A stretch of DNA of 64,000 nucleotides, taken from positions 24,481,246 to 24,545,245 of the forward strand of contig CM034238.1 in NCBI GenBank assembly GCA_019916065.1. Reading direction: 5' to 3'. Shown piece by piece: positions 1 to 11,860 of this stretch (position 1 is the stretch's first letter; each line of letters starts with the position of its first letter). Source of the DNA: Vitellaria paradoxa. Lineage: Eukaryota; Streptophyta; Magnoliopsida; Ericales; Sapotaceae. The translations under genes were made by a program, and so were the position numbers. Below the pieces are notes generated by a model. That model had not been told where the DNA came from and did no database searches. It saw only the letters and a list, made by a program, of their open reading frames with translations.

Positions 1-253
1 ACAAACTTACATAGAGAATATTTATAGCCATCTCTATTCTTAACCCTAATAGGATTATATGATCTATTCCTTACCCTAATAGGATTACATGGTCTGATTC
101 TCAAAATACCCTTAATTATACCGTACCATACCGCGAGGGGCGTTGCCCCCCGCACCCCCCAAACCTTCGAGCCTACGGCCCAGCCCACTACGCGTTGAAT
201 CCGTGTCCTTCCTAACACTTGGTTTCTCTCCGTATGAGCCACAAGTCCCAACA
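1..253 (-). mobile_element. Copia-like LTR, U3 part, cut by window edge
   Basis: Read on the minus strand, this starts with TGTTGGGACTTG at 253 and runs off the left end. It contains a GC-rich box with a small hairpin (GGGGC/GCCCC, about 136-150) and a tandem repeat of a CCTAATAGGATTA motif (about 43-92). A TATAAATA box lies on the minus strand at 19-26. A TG start, GC-rich box, short direct repeats and TATA box in this order are typical of a plant Copia LTR U3. The TATA box points leftwards, so R, U5 and the rest of the element would lie outside the window. I cannot tell whether it is a solo LTR or part of a full element. Assignment to Copia rather than another LTR group is inference. Confidence 0.5.
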
Positions 254-914
254 TTGACAAATGTTGCGTATGAAAATTCTGAGAACTTACAAGGAAAGGT
301 CCAGAGCTTTTCATGATAAACAAATTTTGAGAGATCTATTTTGTATTTTGATCAAAATTCCCTCATGTACACTATTTGCTTGCATCGCTTCCATGGAAAA
401 ACTCCACACCAAGTAGAGCAAGCCATCCATTATTCAATCTGTGGCTCCACATGGTGCTGTTGAAATTAAGAACATAAAGAAGTCAATGTTTCTAAAGTTA
501 ATAGTCAAGGGTTAATGCCATTCTTTGAGGTTTTATATTAAGTTGTAGTCTCGACATTTGTAGGACTTGGTTTGTTAGTGAGATTTGGACACCCTCTTCT
601 TGTTGTATACCATATTTCTTTGCTGTACTTCACACTTTCTTTCTGTCTTCACATATTTGTATGGTCAATTAGTTCCCATCATGTATTGTATGACTCCTAT
701 CCTTCTCTATTTCAAGTATTGTATCCTACTAATTGCACCTTGATTCTTACTTTAGTTCTAGGCAATTTTAGTAGTTTTATCACTTTTATTAATTCGCTTT
801 TTAGTTTAAATCAGTGAAATTTTATTAGTAAGTGATTTTTTAGCTTGATAGCAGCTATATAAAGCCAAGGAGACAACTAGGGTGACTTAAAAGGGCATTA
901 GATGATCAACTTTA
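254..914. other. Intergenic AT-rich DNA, no gene seen
   Basis: No coding region, RNA gene or element with recognisable ends is seen. The longest forward ORF (572-817) encodes a hydrophobic peptide with no family features and lies in T-rich sequence. Confidence 0.5.
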
Positions 915-920
915 AAGCAA

Positions 921-1567
921 ATGGCTTGTTTGATGAAATTGTTAATTTTTAATTTTTGATTTTCAATTTTCGTTTTTATAGTAGGAAAAAAAAAAATAAA
1001 AATGTGAAAATGTATTTGGTAACAACAATTATCGGTCGGTAGTTAACAGTGTTTGGAAAGGTGGTGGCTGGTAGTGGTAGCTGGTGATCGGCGACGATGG
1101 TGACTAGAGATGGATGGCGGTGGGGATAGTGGCTAGATGTGAGTGGTATGCAAAGATGGTTGGTTTTCAGTCAATAGCGTCAGTGGTCTGACGTTGGTGG
1201 CAACTAGCGATGGTCAGAGATCGGTGGTGGTCAATCGACAATGGTGGTGGTTGGAGGTGATGGCCAACCGGCTTGGTTAGAGGTGGGTAGTAGTCAGTTG
1301 ATGGTGGTTGAAGGCGGCAGCGGCAGCATTGGTGTTGGTGGTGGTTGAAGGTGCTTGGCATTCAACAGTGGTTGAGTAGCGGTAGGTGATAGTTGTGGCT
1401 GTAATGATGGTGGTGGTGGTTGTTGTGGAAGAAAATGAAAAATTTGAGAAAACATTTTTTTTTTTTTTTTACGTTTTCATAATTTTAAAAAATTTGTTAA
1501 ATAGTTTTTATTTTTCTAAAAACTGAAAATTAAAAACAAAAACTAAAAATTCTATCAAACAGGGCCT
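921..1567. mobile_element. Fold-back MITE with TGG-rich core (647 bp)
   Basis: The ends are inverted repeats: left ATGGCTTGTTTGATGAAATT and, read from the right end, AGGCCCTGTTTGATAGAATT (15 of 20 identical). They are flanked directly by a 6-bp duplication AAGCAA (915-920 and 1568-1573). Inside the TIRs, T-rich and A-rich arms (about 940-1020 and 1480-1560) can pair. The centre (about 1040-1430) is a degenerate GGTGGT/TGGTGG minisatellite. There is no transposase ORF, so this is non-autonomous. The superfamily is uncertain (hAT or Mutator-like). Confidence 0.65.
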
Positions 1568-1573
1568 AAGCAA

Positions 1574-2405
1574 GCAGCCAAATCAAGTTATGGCCTCAAC
1601 CCTAAGCCACCAAAGTAGCTAAGCCAAGTCAGGCCAAGGCTGTTGGCATGCCTAGATGCAACATTCAAGGCCTGTCCGACTGGCCCTCCGGAAGATAGAT
1701 TGTGGCTGCACCTAAGTCCAGTGCACTACAATGGCTGAAGCTAAGCAGCTAAAGCTACCCAAGTCCACTCACAAGCCCTTGTGGACGAGCTTGTTCGACT
1801 TCATCTTTGGACGTCAGAGTCGAGGATTTCTAATATTGTACCTACAAAATGTGGCCAAGTTACCGCATCTGTTTGATTGCTTCGTTGGACAATAGAGAGG
1901 GCATCATCTACCTGCTTGAGAAATATGGCAAGTTCTATACTCCATTTGCACAACCCTTTGAAAAAGAAGCTGATTTTAGAGATTGCAGTTTTCCAGCTAA
2001 GTCACTAACCGAAGGCATGTTTGAATGCTACTAACATTCGCAATCTAGACATCACGAGGTTCCCCAGACAATTGGAAATTTTGACTCATTAAATGCGTTT
2101 TTTTAATGGGATTCTAACGTTGAAACTATGGTTTTGTTTGCCTTGTTATAAACCTTTAAAAATCTCTGAAAATTTGTAAAAATTATTCACATTTTATCTT
2201 ATTGCACGAATTACGAATTCATAACTTATCTTACTTTTTATCACTTCAAACACATCTTATATAAAGTCATTGTTGTGGCCATTTGGGGTGAGTTCTATAT
2301 AAAAATATAGAAAATAGTTAAAATTTTATCTCGCTCGTATCCTAGAAAATTTATTTTTCTCAAGTTTTCTTTTAATGTTTTTTTGTAGAATTTATCTTAT
2401 AAACA
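1574..2405. other. Intergenic DNA with a GC-richer island
   Basis: Between 1574 and 2060 the base composition is more balanced than in the surroundings. A 61-codon forward ORF (1849-2034) has a non-repetitive composition (for example EGIIYLLEKYGKFYTPFAQP). It could be an exon relic, but I recognise no family, and the ORF has no supporting second exon. The rest is AT-rich and empty as far as I can see. Confidence 0.3.
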
Positions 2406-2410
2406 CTAAT

Positions 2411-2735
2411 GTGCCATTTAGTATACTTGTTTTGAGTCCATTTTCTATTTTATAATTTTAAAAATAAGAAAAACAATTCAAAATGAATTTGGTCATTCAT
2501 ATTTTCAAAATCTATTTTAGAAAATAAAAAATGGGATTATACATGAAATGCAAAATGGTAAAAGGTCATTTTGAACGTTTTCAACTCAAAAATAAGGAAA
2601 ATCTAAAAATACGAAAAATAAAAAATTTCCAACCAAATGCGTTTTCTATTTTCCTTATTTTAGAATTTTTAAAATATAAAATACATAAAACAGAAAATAC
2701 AAAATAAAAAAATAAAAATATAAATCAAATGACAC
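2411..2735. mobile_element. AT-rich MITE, family M, copy A
   Basis: A 325-bp unit with imperfect inverted ends (GTGCCATTTAG on the left, GTGTCATTTGA read from the right) is flanked by CTAAT at 2406-2410 and 2736-2740. The left half is T-rich and the right half A-rich, so it folds back. It shares an internal order of motifs with the copies at 11519 and 13126, including a central ATGRGWTTACACATG-like stretch. There is no ORF. Confidence 0.6.
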
Positions 2736-2744
2736 CTAATGTAA

Positions 2745-4190
2745 AACATATGAATGCAATCAATTTTTCATCTACTATGAGTGAGTAGTCCTTTTCTTGG
2801 TCTCAAATCAATGAAAGTGGTGGAAGACGTGGTTCTTCAAGGTACGTATAATGTTTCTTCAATGCTAGATTTTTTTTTTTTTTTTTAGTTCATTGAATGA
2901 AACAATTGATTTATGTGTAAATGTTTTCAGAATCAGTTCGATAATGATGTAGATGGGCATTAGTTTGTATAAATGATGATAGATGTACGGGGGTTGCTCA
3001 AATAGAGTTCTCATGCAAGATCGTAGAGATTGTGTATGAAAATTTCTAGATATAAAACTACTATGCACTCTACATGTTTAATTCAATGAATTGTTCAAGT
3101 TCAATTGAGTTCTTATGTGTAACCATGCAAACTACCAAGAAATACTATTGATTTCTCCACTTGAACTTATGTGAACCAAGGCTTTTTTTTTAATTGTTTT
3201 GGTTAAATCAACTGCTTCATAATTTTAAGATTCAAATGGAACCTCGTATTACTTTTAAGGTCTTCTCCTAAACAATTTCCCTTTAGTTTTTGTTATTAAA
3301 GTTTTGTTTCTAAAATAGCTCTCTAAGGACATGACCCAGCATTTACCAGAAAAATTTATTATTACTAGCATTTTGACCATCTTGCACTTGGGGTTATTGA
3401 CCAACAAAAACAATTTTCGCGCCATTGCCAAGAGCTTGAAAAAGCAATGGTGACATGAACTTTGGGGTAGCTTGGGAATTTTCTCACCACCATTTCCAAT
3501 GGCAAGCTTACACAATTTGATTGGGTAAATTCGTTCCATCCCCTAAGTTGTGAATAGTAGTTGTTTGATTAGTTTGTTAGTAAAGCAGTGATATTTTTAA
3601 ATTGTTCTTAATTTTTAGGTGAAATAAAGTAGCATCCGTGGTTTAGGATTTACCAGCTTATCTATGGTACTTGTTTGTGCGTGTGGAGAATGGATTAGTT
3701 GGGATGGAATGAAGATTCTAAGGTATCTAAAGGTTACTTTTAAGTTATGCTTTTGTTTTGTAAATTTTGATCCAATCTTAGAAGAATACACAAATGCCGA
3801 TATGGCAAAAAGCTGTGATTATAGAAAGAAACTTTTGATTTTGTGTTTACTTTTGCTAGGGGAGCAATCTCATGGTAAGCCAAGTTGAAAAACTGTGTAG
3901 TACTATCTATAACAGAGGTAGAACACATTGGTTCTCCGAGTGTCTTGCACACCTAGGCAACTGTGGCACCGTTGCAGGCACCATACTAGTCCCATGGCTG
4001 CCATGTGACCTTACCCTGGTAATTTGGTAACTTTCGGCTTATTTGGGAAGGGGGCACTTGTTTGGTGTTATAAATATGCTTATGAAATATCAATGCACAT
4101 TTACACTAGCTCATATTGGACTAAATTAGCCCCTAAAGCTTAATTTTCTTATATACACTAACTGTTAGTAAAAATCAATACAATATGAAA
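2745..4190. other. Intergenic DNA, no gene recognised
   Basis: Several short ORFs on both strands (for example 3255-3539 minus and 3664-3888 plus) lack recognisable motifs, overlap one another and do not form a convincing exon series. About 3900-4020 is slightly GC-richer. No repeat with defined ends is seen. Confidence 0.4.
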
Positions 4191-4278
4191 GCCCGAATTT
4201 GAGAATGAATTCTTTCTAACATGAGGGATATGATGCCCGAATTTGAGAATGAATTCTTTCTAACATGAGGGATATGAT
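4191..4278. repeat. Perfect 44-bp tandem duplication
   Basis: Two adjacent 44-bp copies begin GCCCGAATTTGAGAATG, at 4191 and 4235. They abut the left end of the large inverted repeat starting at 4279. The copies are identical by eye, so the duplication is young compared with the surrounding decay. Confidence 0.9.
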
Positions 4279-5324
4279 GCGGGGTAAATATGGTAATCTA
4301 GAAGTTTCCCATTTTGTTTTAGATATTTGTCAAAAAATCATATTTAACTATTAATTTTATTTTATTTCAGATTAGTTTAGAATATTTATTTACTCTTTTA
4401 AATATCTTTTTAGAATATTTTATTTTTCTAGAAATATTCATTTTTAACGCCATTTGTTTTTGTATATAAATATTTTATTGTAGTATCTAAATTTAACCTT
4501 AAGCTACATTTGTCTTTTTCGATTTTTTTTTTCTTTTTTTCTTAATTTGTTATTATTTATGTCTCGATTTTTAAACCTATGTAAGCCTATGGGATGAAGT
4601 GGAGTTAGTTTTTAGATTAATATTTTAAACAAATTTCATTATCTTCCTATTGTTCCAAGTGGCTTGTGAGACTAGCAATAGTTGCCTTTTTGTTTGGCCA
4701 TTTTTGTCCAAAGATTAATAGTCCAGTGGAAGATGTCCATTCTACGCTTTCCATGCGTGGAAGGTGTCCAACCTAGTTTTGATAACAATTGATGCTGCCA
4801 GCACTGATTGAAAATGCCAAACAGATACGTTCAAATGCTTGTTGAATTTCTGGATAAAATTGCCAGATAAGTAGGCAACTATAATTAGGATTCGTAAACC
4901 ACTCTGAACAATATGAAGAGAATGAAAACTCTATATATTTTAATTTAAAAACTAAGTCCACCTTACTCCGCAGGTTTACATTGGTTAGAATAGAAAAGTT
5001 TTGAATTCTAGAATTTTGATCAAGACTGAAATAAATAGAAATTACAAAAAAATAAAAATATACCAAAAAACAAAAAGAAAAATGTGACTTAAGGTTAAAT
5101 TTAGATATTAGAATAAAAAAAAATGTCAAAATAAATGGCACTAAAAAATGGATATTCCTAGAAAAAAGAAAATAATTTAAAAGATACTCAAAATAATAAG
5201 TAAATTTTGTAAACTGATATTGAATAAAATAAAATTGTTAGCTAAATATGACTTTTTGATGAGTATTAAAAAACCAAGTAAAAAACTTTTATACTAGAAT
5301 CTTGTTACCATTTTTAACTTACCT
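4279..5324. repeat. Large near-palindromic inverted repeat (about 1 kb)
   Basis: The left half (4279 to about 4740), read forward, aligns with the reverse complement of the right half (5324 to about 4820) over almost the whole length. Paired landmarks include GTATCTAAATTTAACCTTAAG (left, about 4483) with its inverse at about 5090, and the inverse pair around CAATAGTTGCCT (left, about 4676) with ATAGTTGCCTACTT (right, about 4870). The spacer is short (under about 100 bp). The arms differ by scattered substitutions and small indels, perhaps 20-30%. A transcript through it would form a long imperfect hairpin. It could be a fold-back transposon or a head-to-head duplicated element. The 122-codon minus ORF at 4773-5141 lies inside one arm and is not counted as a gene. 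Confidence 0.8.
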
Positions 5325-7564
5325 AATAGTGTAAATTAATTAGTTATATACCCGTCCAATACATGGACGGCTTTTAAAAATTCTTATTTCAGAATTTTTT
5401 TGCATAATTTGTTGATATGGTTTGACTAACAAAAATCTCAATCCCCTTTTAACTCTCATATACATTTGATAATAATATGAGAAATAATAAGTAATAAAAT
5501 AATGTAATAAAACAATACTATTGTGGTATTAATTAGCTTGGCAGAATGCATGTAGTATTGTTAGGATGAGATCCAAGTAGTATAAATTTTAGTTTCGAGA
5601 ATAATGCTTTCTTTTTATATAATTTATTATTTGAATGAGCTCTACACTAATGTTTTTTCAAAAGTTCCTTGGCTGTTGTTTCTGGTTCTGTGATAAACTA
5701 GAGTGTTCCCATAGTTTGTGGATTGCATTTTGTACTTCATTATTCATAAAGTGAGATTTAATTTCTTTCTTATGGGTGTAGGTCAAGTGTGAATAATTTT
5801 TTTTTTAATTTTTAAATATTTTTTTTATTTTACAAATAAGCTATAAATTAACAAGCAAGCAAGTAAATAGTTGAAGTCTAAAATAATATTCTTCCAAGCT
5901 CAAAATACAATTGTCAATAACTTGTTAACAAAATTTCATTTAATTTTGTGTTCATGAGTAATAAATGAGCGTGTTTATAGATAATAAATAAGTCTATTCA
6001 TAAATCTTATAGAGCTGAGATCACATTTGTCTGAGCTAACTCGTTTATTTATTGAAATTAAAAATGTACTTAACCTTGTTCATTTACCTTATAAACATAT
6101 ATGAATTGCTTCGAAAAAATTTGTCAAACGCTTGGCCGCAACTATGCTTATCATTTTTTAATTTTTTTATGAGTTAATAAATTTTTAACATACACATAAA
6201 TTTAGATTTTATATTTCTATTGTTATTATATAATTAAAGGAACACGAAAGGAATTGGTGTAACTTATTTTTGGTGAATTCCAACTTTAGTAGAACTTTCC
6301 CTTTATACCTTTCAATTACTCATCGCTTAAAGATATGTCTAATTAAAATAATTTCAAAAAATTACTTATCTTTTATGTAGTTTCAACATCTAATTTAAAA
6401 CCCCATTAATTTTAATTTTGACTACTTTTATATCCCTCAATAATTTAAATTTTATAAGTTTAGTGATTAAAAATGCTCATGGCATAGTGTATAAAGTTAA
6501 ATTTATGGTAAATTCAAATAAAATGAATTAAATTTAGAATTAAAGTGGTCTCTTAACTTAAAAAGAAAAAGAATTTCTAAAGATGAAAAATAGTGCAGTC
6601 AAAGAAGTCCAAATATGGAAGAATTGTGCGAGTTTCCAAATCCTGAAAACTCTCAGCAACACTTGGAGAATTTATCAACGAAGATCCTGAATATAATGAA
6701 GATTCTGCTTCTATTTTGGAAAATTTGTTTATGTATTGAAGTCCTAATTAAAATAGGACTTTGTAAGTTTATATATATATCCAAGTTTAATGTACAAATA
6801 CAATTTAAGAGATATATCATAGAGTTTTATGAGAGAGAATTTTTTCTTGGTGAGCATAGAAGTCTTTTTCTTTTCTTTTTTTTTTCTCTTTTTTTTTACT
6901 CTTTGTTGAGTCTGCTTACTTTCTGATGAGTCAAAAAATTTATTTCCACTTGTCTAGATGTGTCGAGAATTCAAGCAAATACTTGAAAATAGTGCGAGCA
7001 GTCGTAGAGATTTTCAGTAGTTACTTGTGTCCTAAATTATATAGTAGAAATTGTTTTGAGGTTTTTCTTTAAATAAGGTCTTTCTCGTTATCTCTTGATG
7101 CCTTCGTATTTTATTGTTTATTGTGTAGATTGCGAGTGATTCGAAATTTCATAGTGTGTATTTTATTGAATACTTATGGTATTCGGACCAGTTTGCACGC
7201 ACTTTAACTAATTCTTGGGACACTGAAGTTAATGATTGAATAAGTGCTCTAGTGATTTTGAAGAGATTAAAACTAATGACCGTTAAAGAATAAAACTAAA
7301 AATTTATCAATTGGGCTATCACTTGGAATTGATGACATAATGTGTACACGCACGTTTAGTGTGCGCGTATGTTTGTATATATTGATGACCGTGAAAGTGC
7401 GCCCCCTCACCCTTCCTCAATCCATGCACCGTGCGCAAGTTAATTGCAACTAATAAAAAACGAGTTATTTTTGTCGAACTAATGACAATAAAATTAGGAC
7501 TTGGGAGTCAACCGATGTACAAGTACTATTTCTGTTGTTAAATTCTAATTTAACGATCAAGTAC
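5325..7564. other. AT-rich intergenic DNA, repeat-like, no gene
   Basis: Mostly A/T tracts. Around 6725-6850 there is an inverted motif GTCCTA...TAGGAC followed by a TATATATATATCC stretch and a purine-rich leader-like segment, which resembles an old LTR promoter. I could not find paired LTR ends. The 103-codon forward ORF at 6615-6926 runs through this non-coding-looking sequence and ends in poly-T-encoded phenylalanines. Confidence 0.35.
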
Positions 7565-7566
7565 TT

Positions 7567-7597
7567 TCATATATATATATATATATATATATATTTA
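7567..7597. repeat. (AT)n microsatellite
   Basis: An uninterrupted run of about 14 AT dinucleotides. Another, shorter AT run is at about 10501-10520. Confidence 0.9.
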
Positions 7598-9185
7598 AAT
7601 TAATGTCACTAGAACTTTGGGATTCAACAATTGAAATCGACATTATCACAAAGCCAATATTAACTCGGATGGCAGTACCATTTCATTCATAAAAACACAT
7701 CTTGTTTGACTAATCGTTGTAGGAGAGAGGTGGGTCATGGGTGGTTTGAGCCATACCTGATAAGTAATCAAACCAAGGAAAACGGAGGATACTTCACGCA
7801 CTTTCGAATCAGAAAACCTTGCGAAATGCTCCCATTTTAACAACAGCAAAAAAATGCCGTGTTAATACAAATAGTATATTCCACATAATAAAAGGAGAAA
7901 GAAATTTTTATTTTTACATGATATATTTTTATATCAAATAATTAATAAAAAAATAATTAAACGTGAAGACTTGATTAATAAAATATTTAGCACCACCATC
8001 TTAAAATTAATAGGCACTTGCCGTGTTGGCGTTAAATATTATATATATTAATGCGTGTAAAAATTCTTTTTGCAAGAAAAAATGTGTGATTATTTAAACA
8101 AAAATTGTTAGTGCTTTGTATAAGGTCTATTTGTTTTGACAATTTTTGAACAAATACTTTATTTATAAGTTTTATTTTAAAAAGTTTAAAATGTCATAGT
8201 ATTATCCAACGAGTCAGGAATCTCAAAATTAGTAAGCAAACATTAGTCAAAAAGTGTTTGAACACTTCAAATCCTTCATGGATAAAAGAAAGAATGAGAT
8301 TGAATTAATTAAAAATTAAATAGTTTGCTCAGTGTAACTTCAAGTAAATATGCTCCAACACAAGCAGCTCGTGCCCAAGACTAGCTTGCGACGTTTGTGT
8401 GCTAGAAAAACTAAAAAATCCAATATGTATCGTGAATAGCTCGCGCCTATGACTAGCATTGTTTTTCATCCTTATTTTTTGCAATAGCGATTTATTTATT
8501 TATTTATTTTTTTGCTTTTCCATCATTCAAACATTCTAAAAACTCTTAACCTTCCCCCACTCCCCCCAAACTTCATCTATCCAATACTTGAGAGGAAAAA
8601 CACTTGAGAAGCAAGAATTCATTTTGATTTCTACCCTCATGTTTAGATTTCTTCGGCAAAACATCACTGACTCTTGAATCTCAGATATAGAATTGTCTAA
8701 TAGATTGAGAGGATGTTTCTATTGCAATTGAAGCCAACGGATTTTCAAGAAAAGGGTGTATTGCAGTGTATTGTGAGTGTCTAACAATCAAGGATTGAGA
8801 GATGGGGAACAAATAGATCAATGGGAGTACCGATTAGGAATGCTTATAATCTCTTGATAAGATTCTTGTAACCTTTGAATGATAGTGAAATTATTTTGTT
8901 AATTTGCATTTTTCTTTGATTTGATTCAAAGAAATTTTCCAATAAATAATCTGATACGTATTGTGAATTGTTTAATTATTATTTTATTATTAAATCTACA
9001 GATCCTACCATCAATTTTTGAAGCAGGTTTCGTAAATCTGAGAGTGGACAATTCTTTGGAAAGTGATTCATATTGGGTATTCATATAAATTGTTCATTTT
9101 CAAAAATAATATAATAAACACTGGTCAGTCTCTGGTCGAATAGTCTATATTGACATATGAACATTTATGGAAACATGCTATTACT
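7598..9185. other. Intergenic DNA with a possible old LTR tail
   Basis: From about 8780 to 9015 the sequence has the flavour of a Copia U5 end (long T-rich U5, CTACCATCAAT), followed by TTTTGAAGCAGGTTTCG, which weakly resembles a decayed initiator-Met tRNA primer site region. No partner LTR or TSD is found, so this is only a suggestion. The minus ORF at 7646-7849 has no recognised motif. Confidence 0.25.
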
Positions 9186-9280
9186 TTTTAAATCTGATGC
9201 TTGTTGTCTCCTCATGAGATATTATTGACCCTCTTTTTAAACTTGATGCTTGTCGTGTCCTCATGAGATATTATTGACAT
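9186..9280. repeat. Tandem duplication, about 48-bp unit
   Basis: Two adjacent copies share TTTTTAAA, GATGCTTGT and CCTCATGAGATATTATTGAC, with a few substitutions. The copies start at about 9186 and 9234. Confidence 0.75.
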
Positions 9281-11513
9281 TAATGGTTATTGAAATGTAT
9301 GTTCCTAGTTTTTTTTTTTTTAATACACATCTGGGTATTATTATCACCTGTTGAACAGTTATTGAAATGTTTTTTTTTTTTTTTTTTAAATAATACACGT
9401 TCGAACCGACCACATCTTGATCATTAACTTTTTGAATACAAGAAATCTAGGCACTAGATTTAAAAAAAAAAAAAAAAACAATGATGACGTAGCAGAAGAT
9501 GGAGCGCATATACCTTCTTGAAATCAAGCCAAACTCTGCGACATGCAGGCTGCTGGATGTGTAAGCTGGCTGTTGAATCCCCCGTCTCTCACATTCCTCC
9601 GTTCCTTTCTCAAAAAGAAAAAGAAAAAAAAATAATTAATTAAAATCTTACCAGTTTCACTGCAATAAAGTCGTTGATATATGGTTCATTATACGTACAA
9701 CTGTAGAAAAATATTCATTATACCTGCAACTGTAGAAAAATTATATATATATTTATATAATAAAACACATTATTTAATTTGACATTTATCCCAGTTATTA
9801 TTAAAATTTACATGTCATCACTTATAATATAGCTATATAATAAAACACATCATTTGAATATAAAATTTAAAATTCAAATAAATATATATATTATATTTTG
9901 TAAAATTATACATACATATATTATCTATATATTTATATATATATATTATATTTTGTAAAATTATACAAATTATATTTTACTCATATTATCTATTATTATT
10001 AAATAATGTATGGATACTTATTAGACAAAGTGGACTAAATTTTTTTATTTAAAAAAATATATTTAAATTTTTATAAATTTTATTAAAAAATAAAAATTAA
10101 AATTAAAATTTCAATTTTAATGTGCTTAGAAACTTAGATTTAAAATATTTACACTTTTACACTAAGTGTCATTTATATAATAAAAATGTTTAAAATTTTA
10201 AATTTGAGATATTTTTAACTGTTGAATTTGTTAAATGGGTAAGTTTATTTTTCTTTTTCTCTTACTCTTTTCATATTTTTTGAAATACTTTTTACATAAA
10301 AGATTTTAAATTAATATTTTAAAAAATGTGATAATATTTATAATAAATAATAAAATTTTATACATTAATCCCTTTTGATTAATGATTTTATTTTTATATG
10401 TTATTTTTACATTTTTATGTAAGTTTATTTTATAAATTTAAATTTAAATTATTTATACACTAAATTATATTTTTGTAACTTCAGACATGAACAATTGCTA
10501 ACATATATATATATATATATAAGGCCAAACAAGTTAAACAAACTTGCGGGGCTCCTCTTATATATTGTTTGAGTAATAACTTGGCATGCAGCGAAAGGGG
10601 CAAGAGAAAAACCACAGGTTTGTTTTTATTTATTTATTTTTCAGACCCTTTGATTTCACTGCAAGAAAAATAACATTTAATGATATTAATTTAATGAATT
10701 TTATGAAAATATGAAAAAGATATTTATATTAATAGTACTTGGTACTTGATATTTTTCTATATAAAAACAAGCATGAGAATAAAAATGAATTTGGTACTTG
10801 ATATTTTTCTTACAAATTGAGGAATAAATTAACATCGTATACTGACAAATTAATTTGTCAAATCATTAAAAAAAATATTACAATTACGCCCTTCAATACC
10901 GTACTTCGAACGTTGGACGGATCGAAGAAAGAAGTCATCAGTAAGGTTGATTTACCAGCATAAATGAAAAATGAATATCACGTCTCTATTACGAGTGACC
11001 AACATAGCTAAACATTAATAAGGATGCTACGACTTCACATACATTAGAGCTATTATTTGTTTGGATCAATGATTTAATTAGGAAAAATAAAATAATATAG
11101 ATAATAAAAAGAAAAAAGAAAGTAACATGAAAGAAAATAAAAGCGGAAGGAAATGAGTTTAGATTGAAATGTAATGGTAAAATACTTGGTGGAATATTGT
11201 TGTCAACTATAACAAAAATGCGTACTTAAATCACATAATTATCTGAATTTTATTGATAGATTGAATGAATAAAATATAAATGTACAAACCTATTTATATA
11301 TAATAAAATATTCGTAATCTATTTCAAATTATATTCTATTTTTTAACTGTAGTTTTTCTATCCATATTATGTAATAGAGATTTCTTATTGAAACTAGAAA
11401 ATAATTTCAATCCTAATCCCTATAAATTACAATATGGCATTTGACCAAAAATAAAAATAAATAATTAGATTAAAATATTTAAAATAATCATATACTAAAT
11501 CAATAAGAGCTCA
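9281..11513. other. Very AT-rich intergenic DNA
   Basis: Dominated by A/T tracts and TATATA stretches. A segment at about 10175-10330 is homologous to 59940-60143 (shared AATTTGTTAAATGG-like and ATTAATATTTTAAAAAATG stretches), marking a dispersed AT-rich repeat family. A GC-richer island at about 9490-9600 is treated under findings. No gene is recognised. Confidence 0.4.
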
Positions 11514-11518
11514 TTTGA

Positions 11519-11855
11519 TTTGCTTTTCTATTTCTTTTTCTGTTTTCTGTTTTCTGTTTTCAATTTCTAATTTTTTGTTTTGAATTTATTTTTCAATCTG
11601 TGCTTTTGAAAATAAGGAAGACAACTCAAAATTCATTTGATTACTTGTGTTTTTAAAATTTGTTTTCGAAAACTGAAAATGAGTTTACACATGAAATAAA
11701 AAAATGATAAAAAGTCGTTTTGAGAGTTTTTAATCAAAAAAAAAAAAATCTCAAAACAAAGAAAATAAAGCATTTTCTATTTCCTCATTTTAAGATTTTT
11801 AGCACATAAAACAAAAACAGAAAATAGAAAACACAAAAATAAACTAAATGCCACC
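11519..11855. mobile_element. AT-rich MITE, family M, copy B
   Basis: A 337-bp fold-back unit with ends GCTCATTTGATTT on the left and GGTGGCATTTAGTTT read from the right. It is flanked by the duplication TAAGA (11514-11518 and 11856-11860). It has the same internal arrangement as copies A and C. There is no ORF. Confidence 0.65.
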
Positions 11856-11860
11856 TAAGA

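Noticed and set aside
1167..1361. 64-codon His/Pro-rich minus ORF
   Set aside because: It is a translation of the TGG minisatellite core of the fold-back MITE.
4773..5141. 122-codon minus-strand ORF
   Set aside because: It lies within one arm of the large inverted repeat, is rich in Phe/Ile/Ser from A/T-rich sequence, and the other arm does not preserve the frame.
6615..6926. 103-codon forward ORF
   Set aside because: It runs through TATA-like and poly-T sequence, ends in low-complexity Phe, and has no recognised motif.
7646..7849. 67-codon minus ORF
   Set aside because: Its composition is acceptable, but there is no recognised motif, no neighbouring exon and no promoter context.
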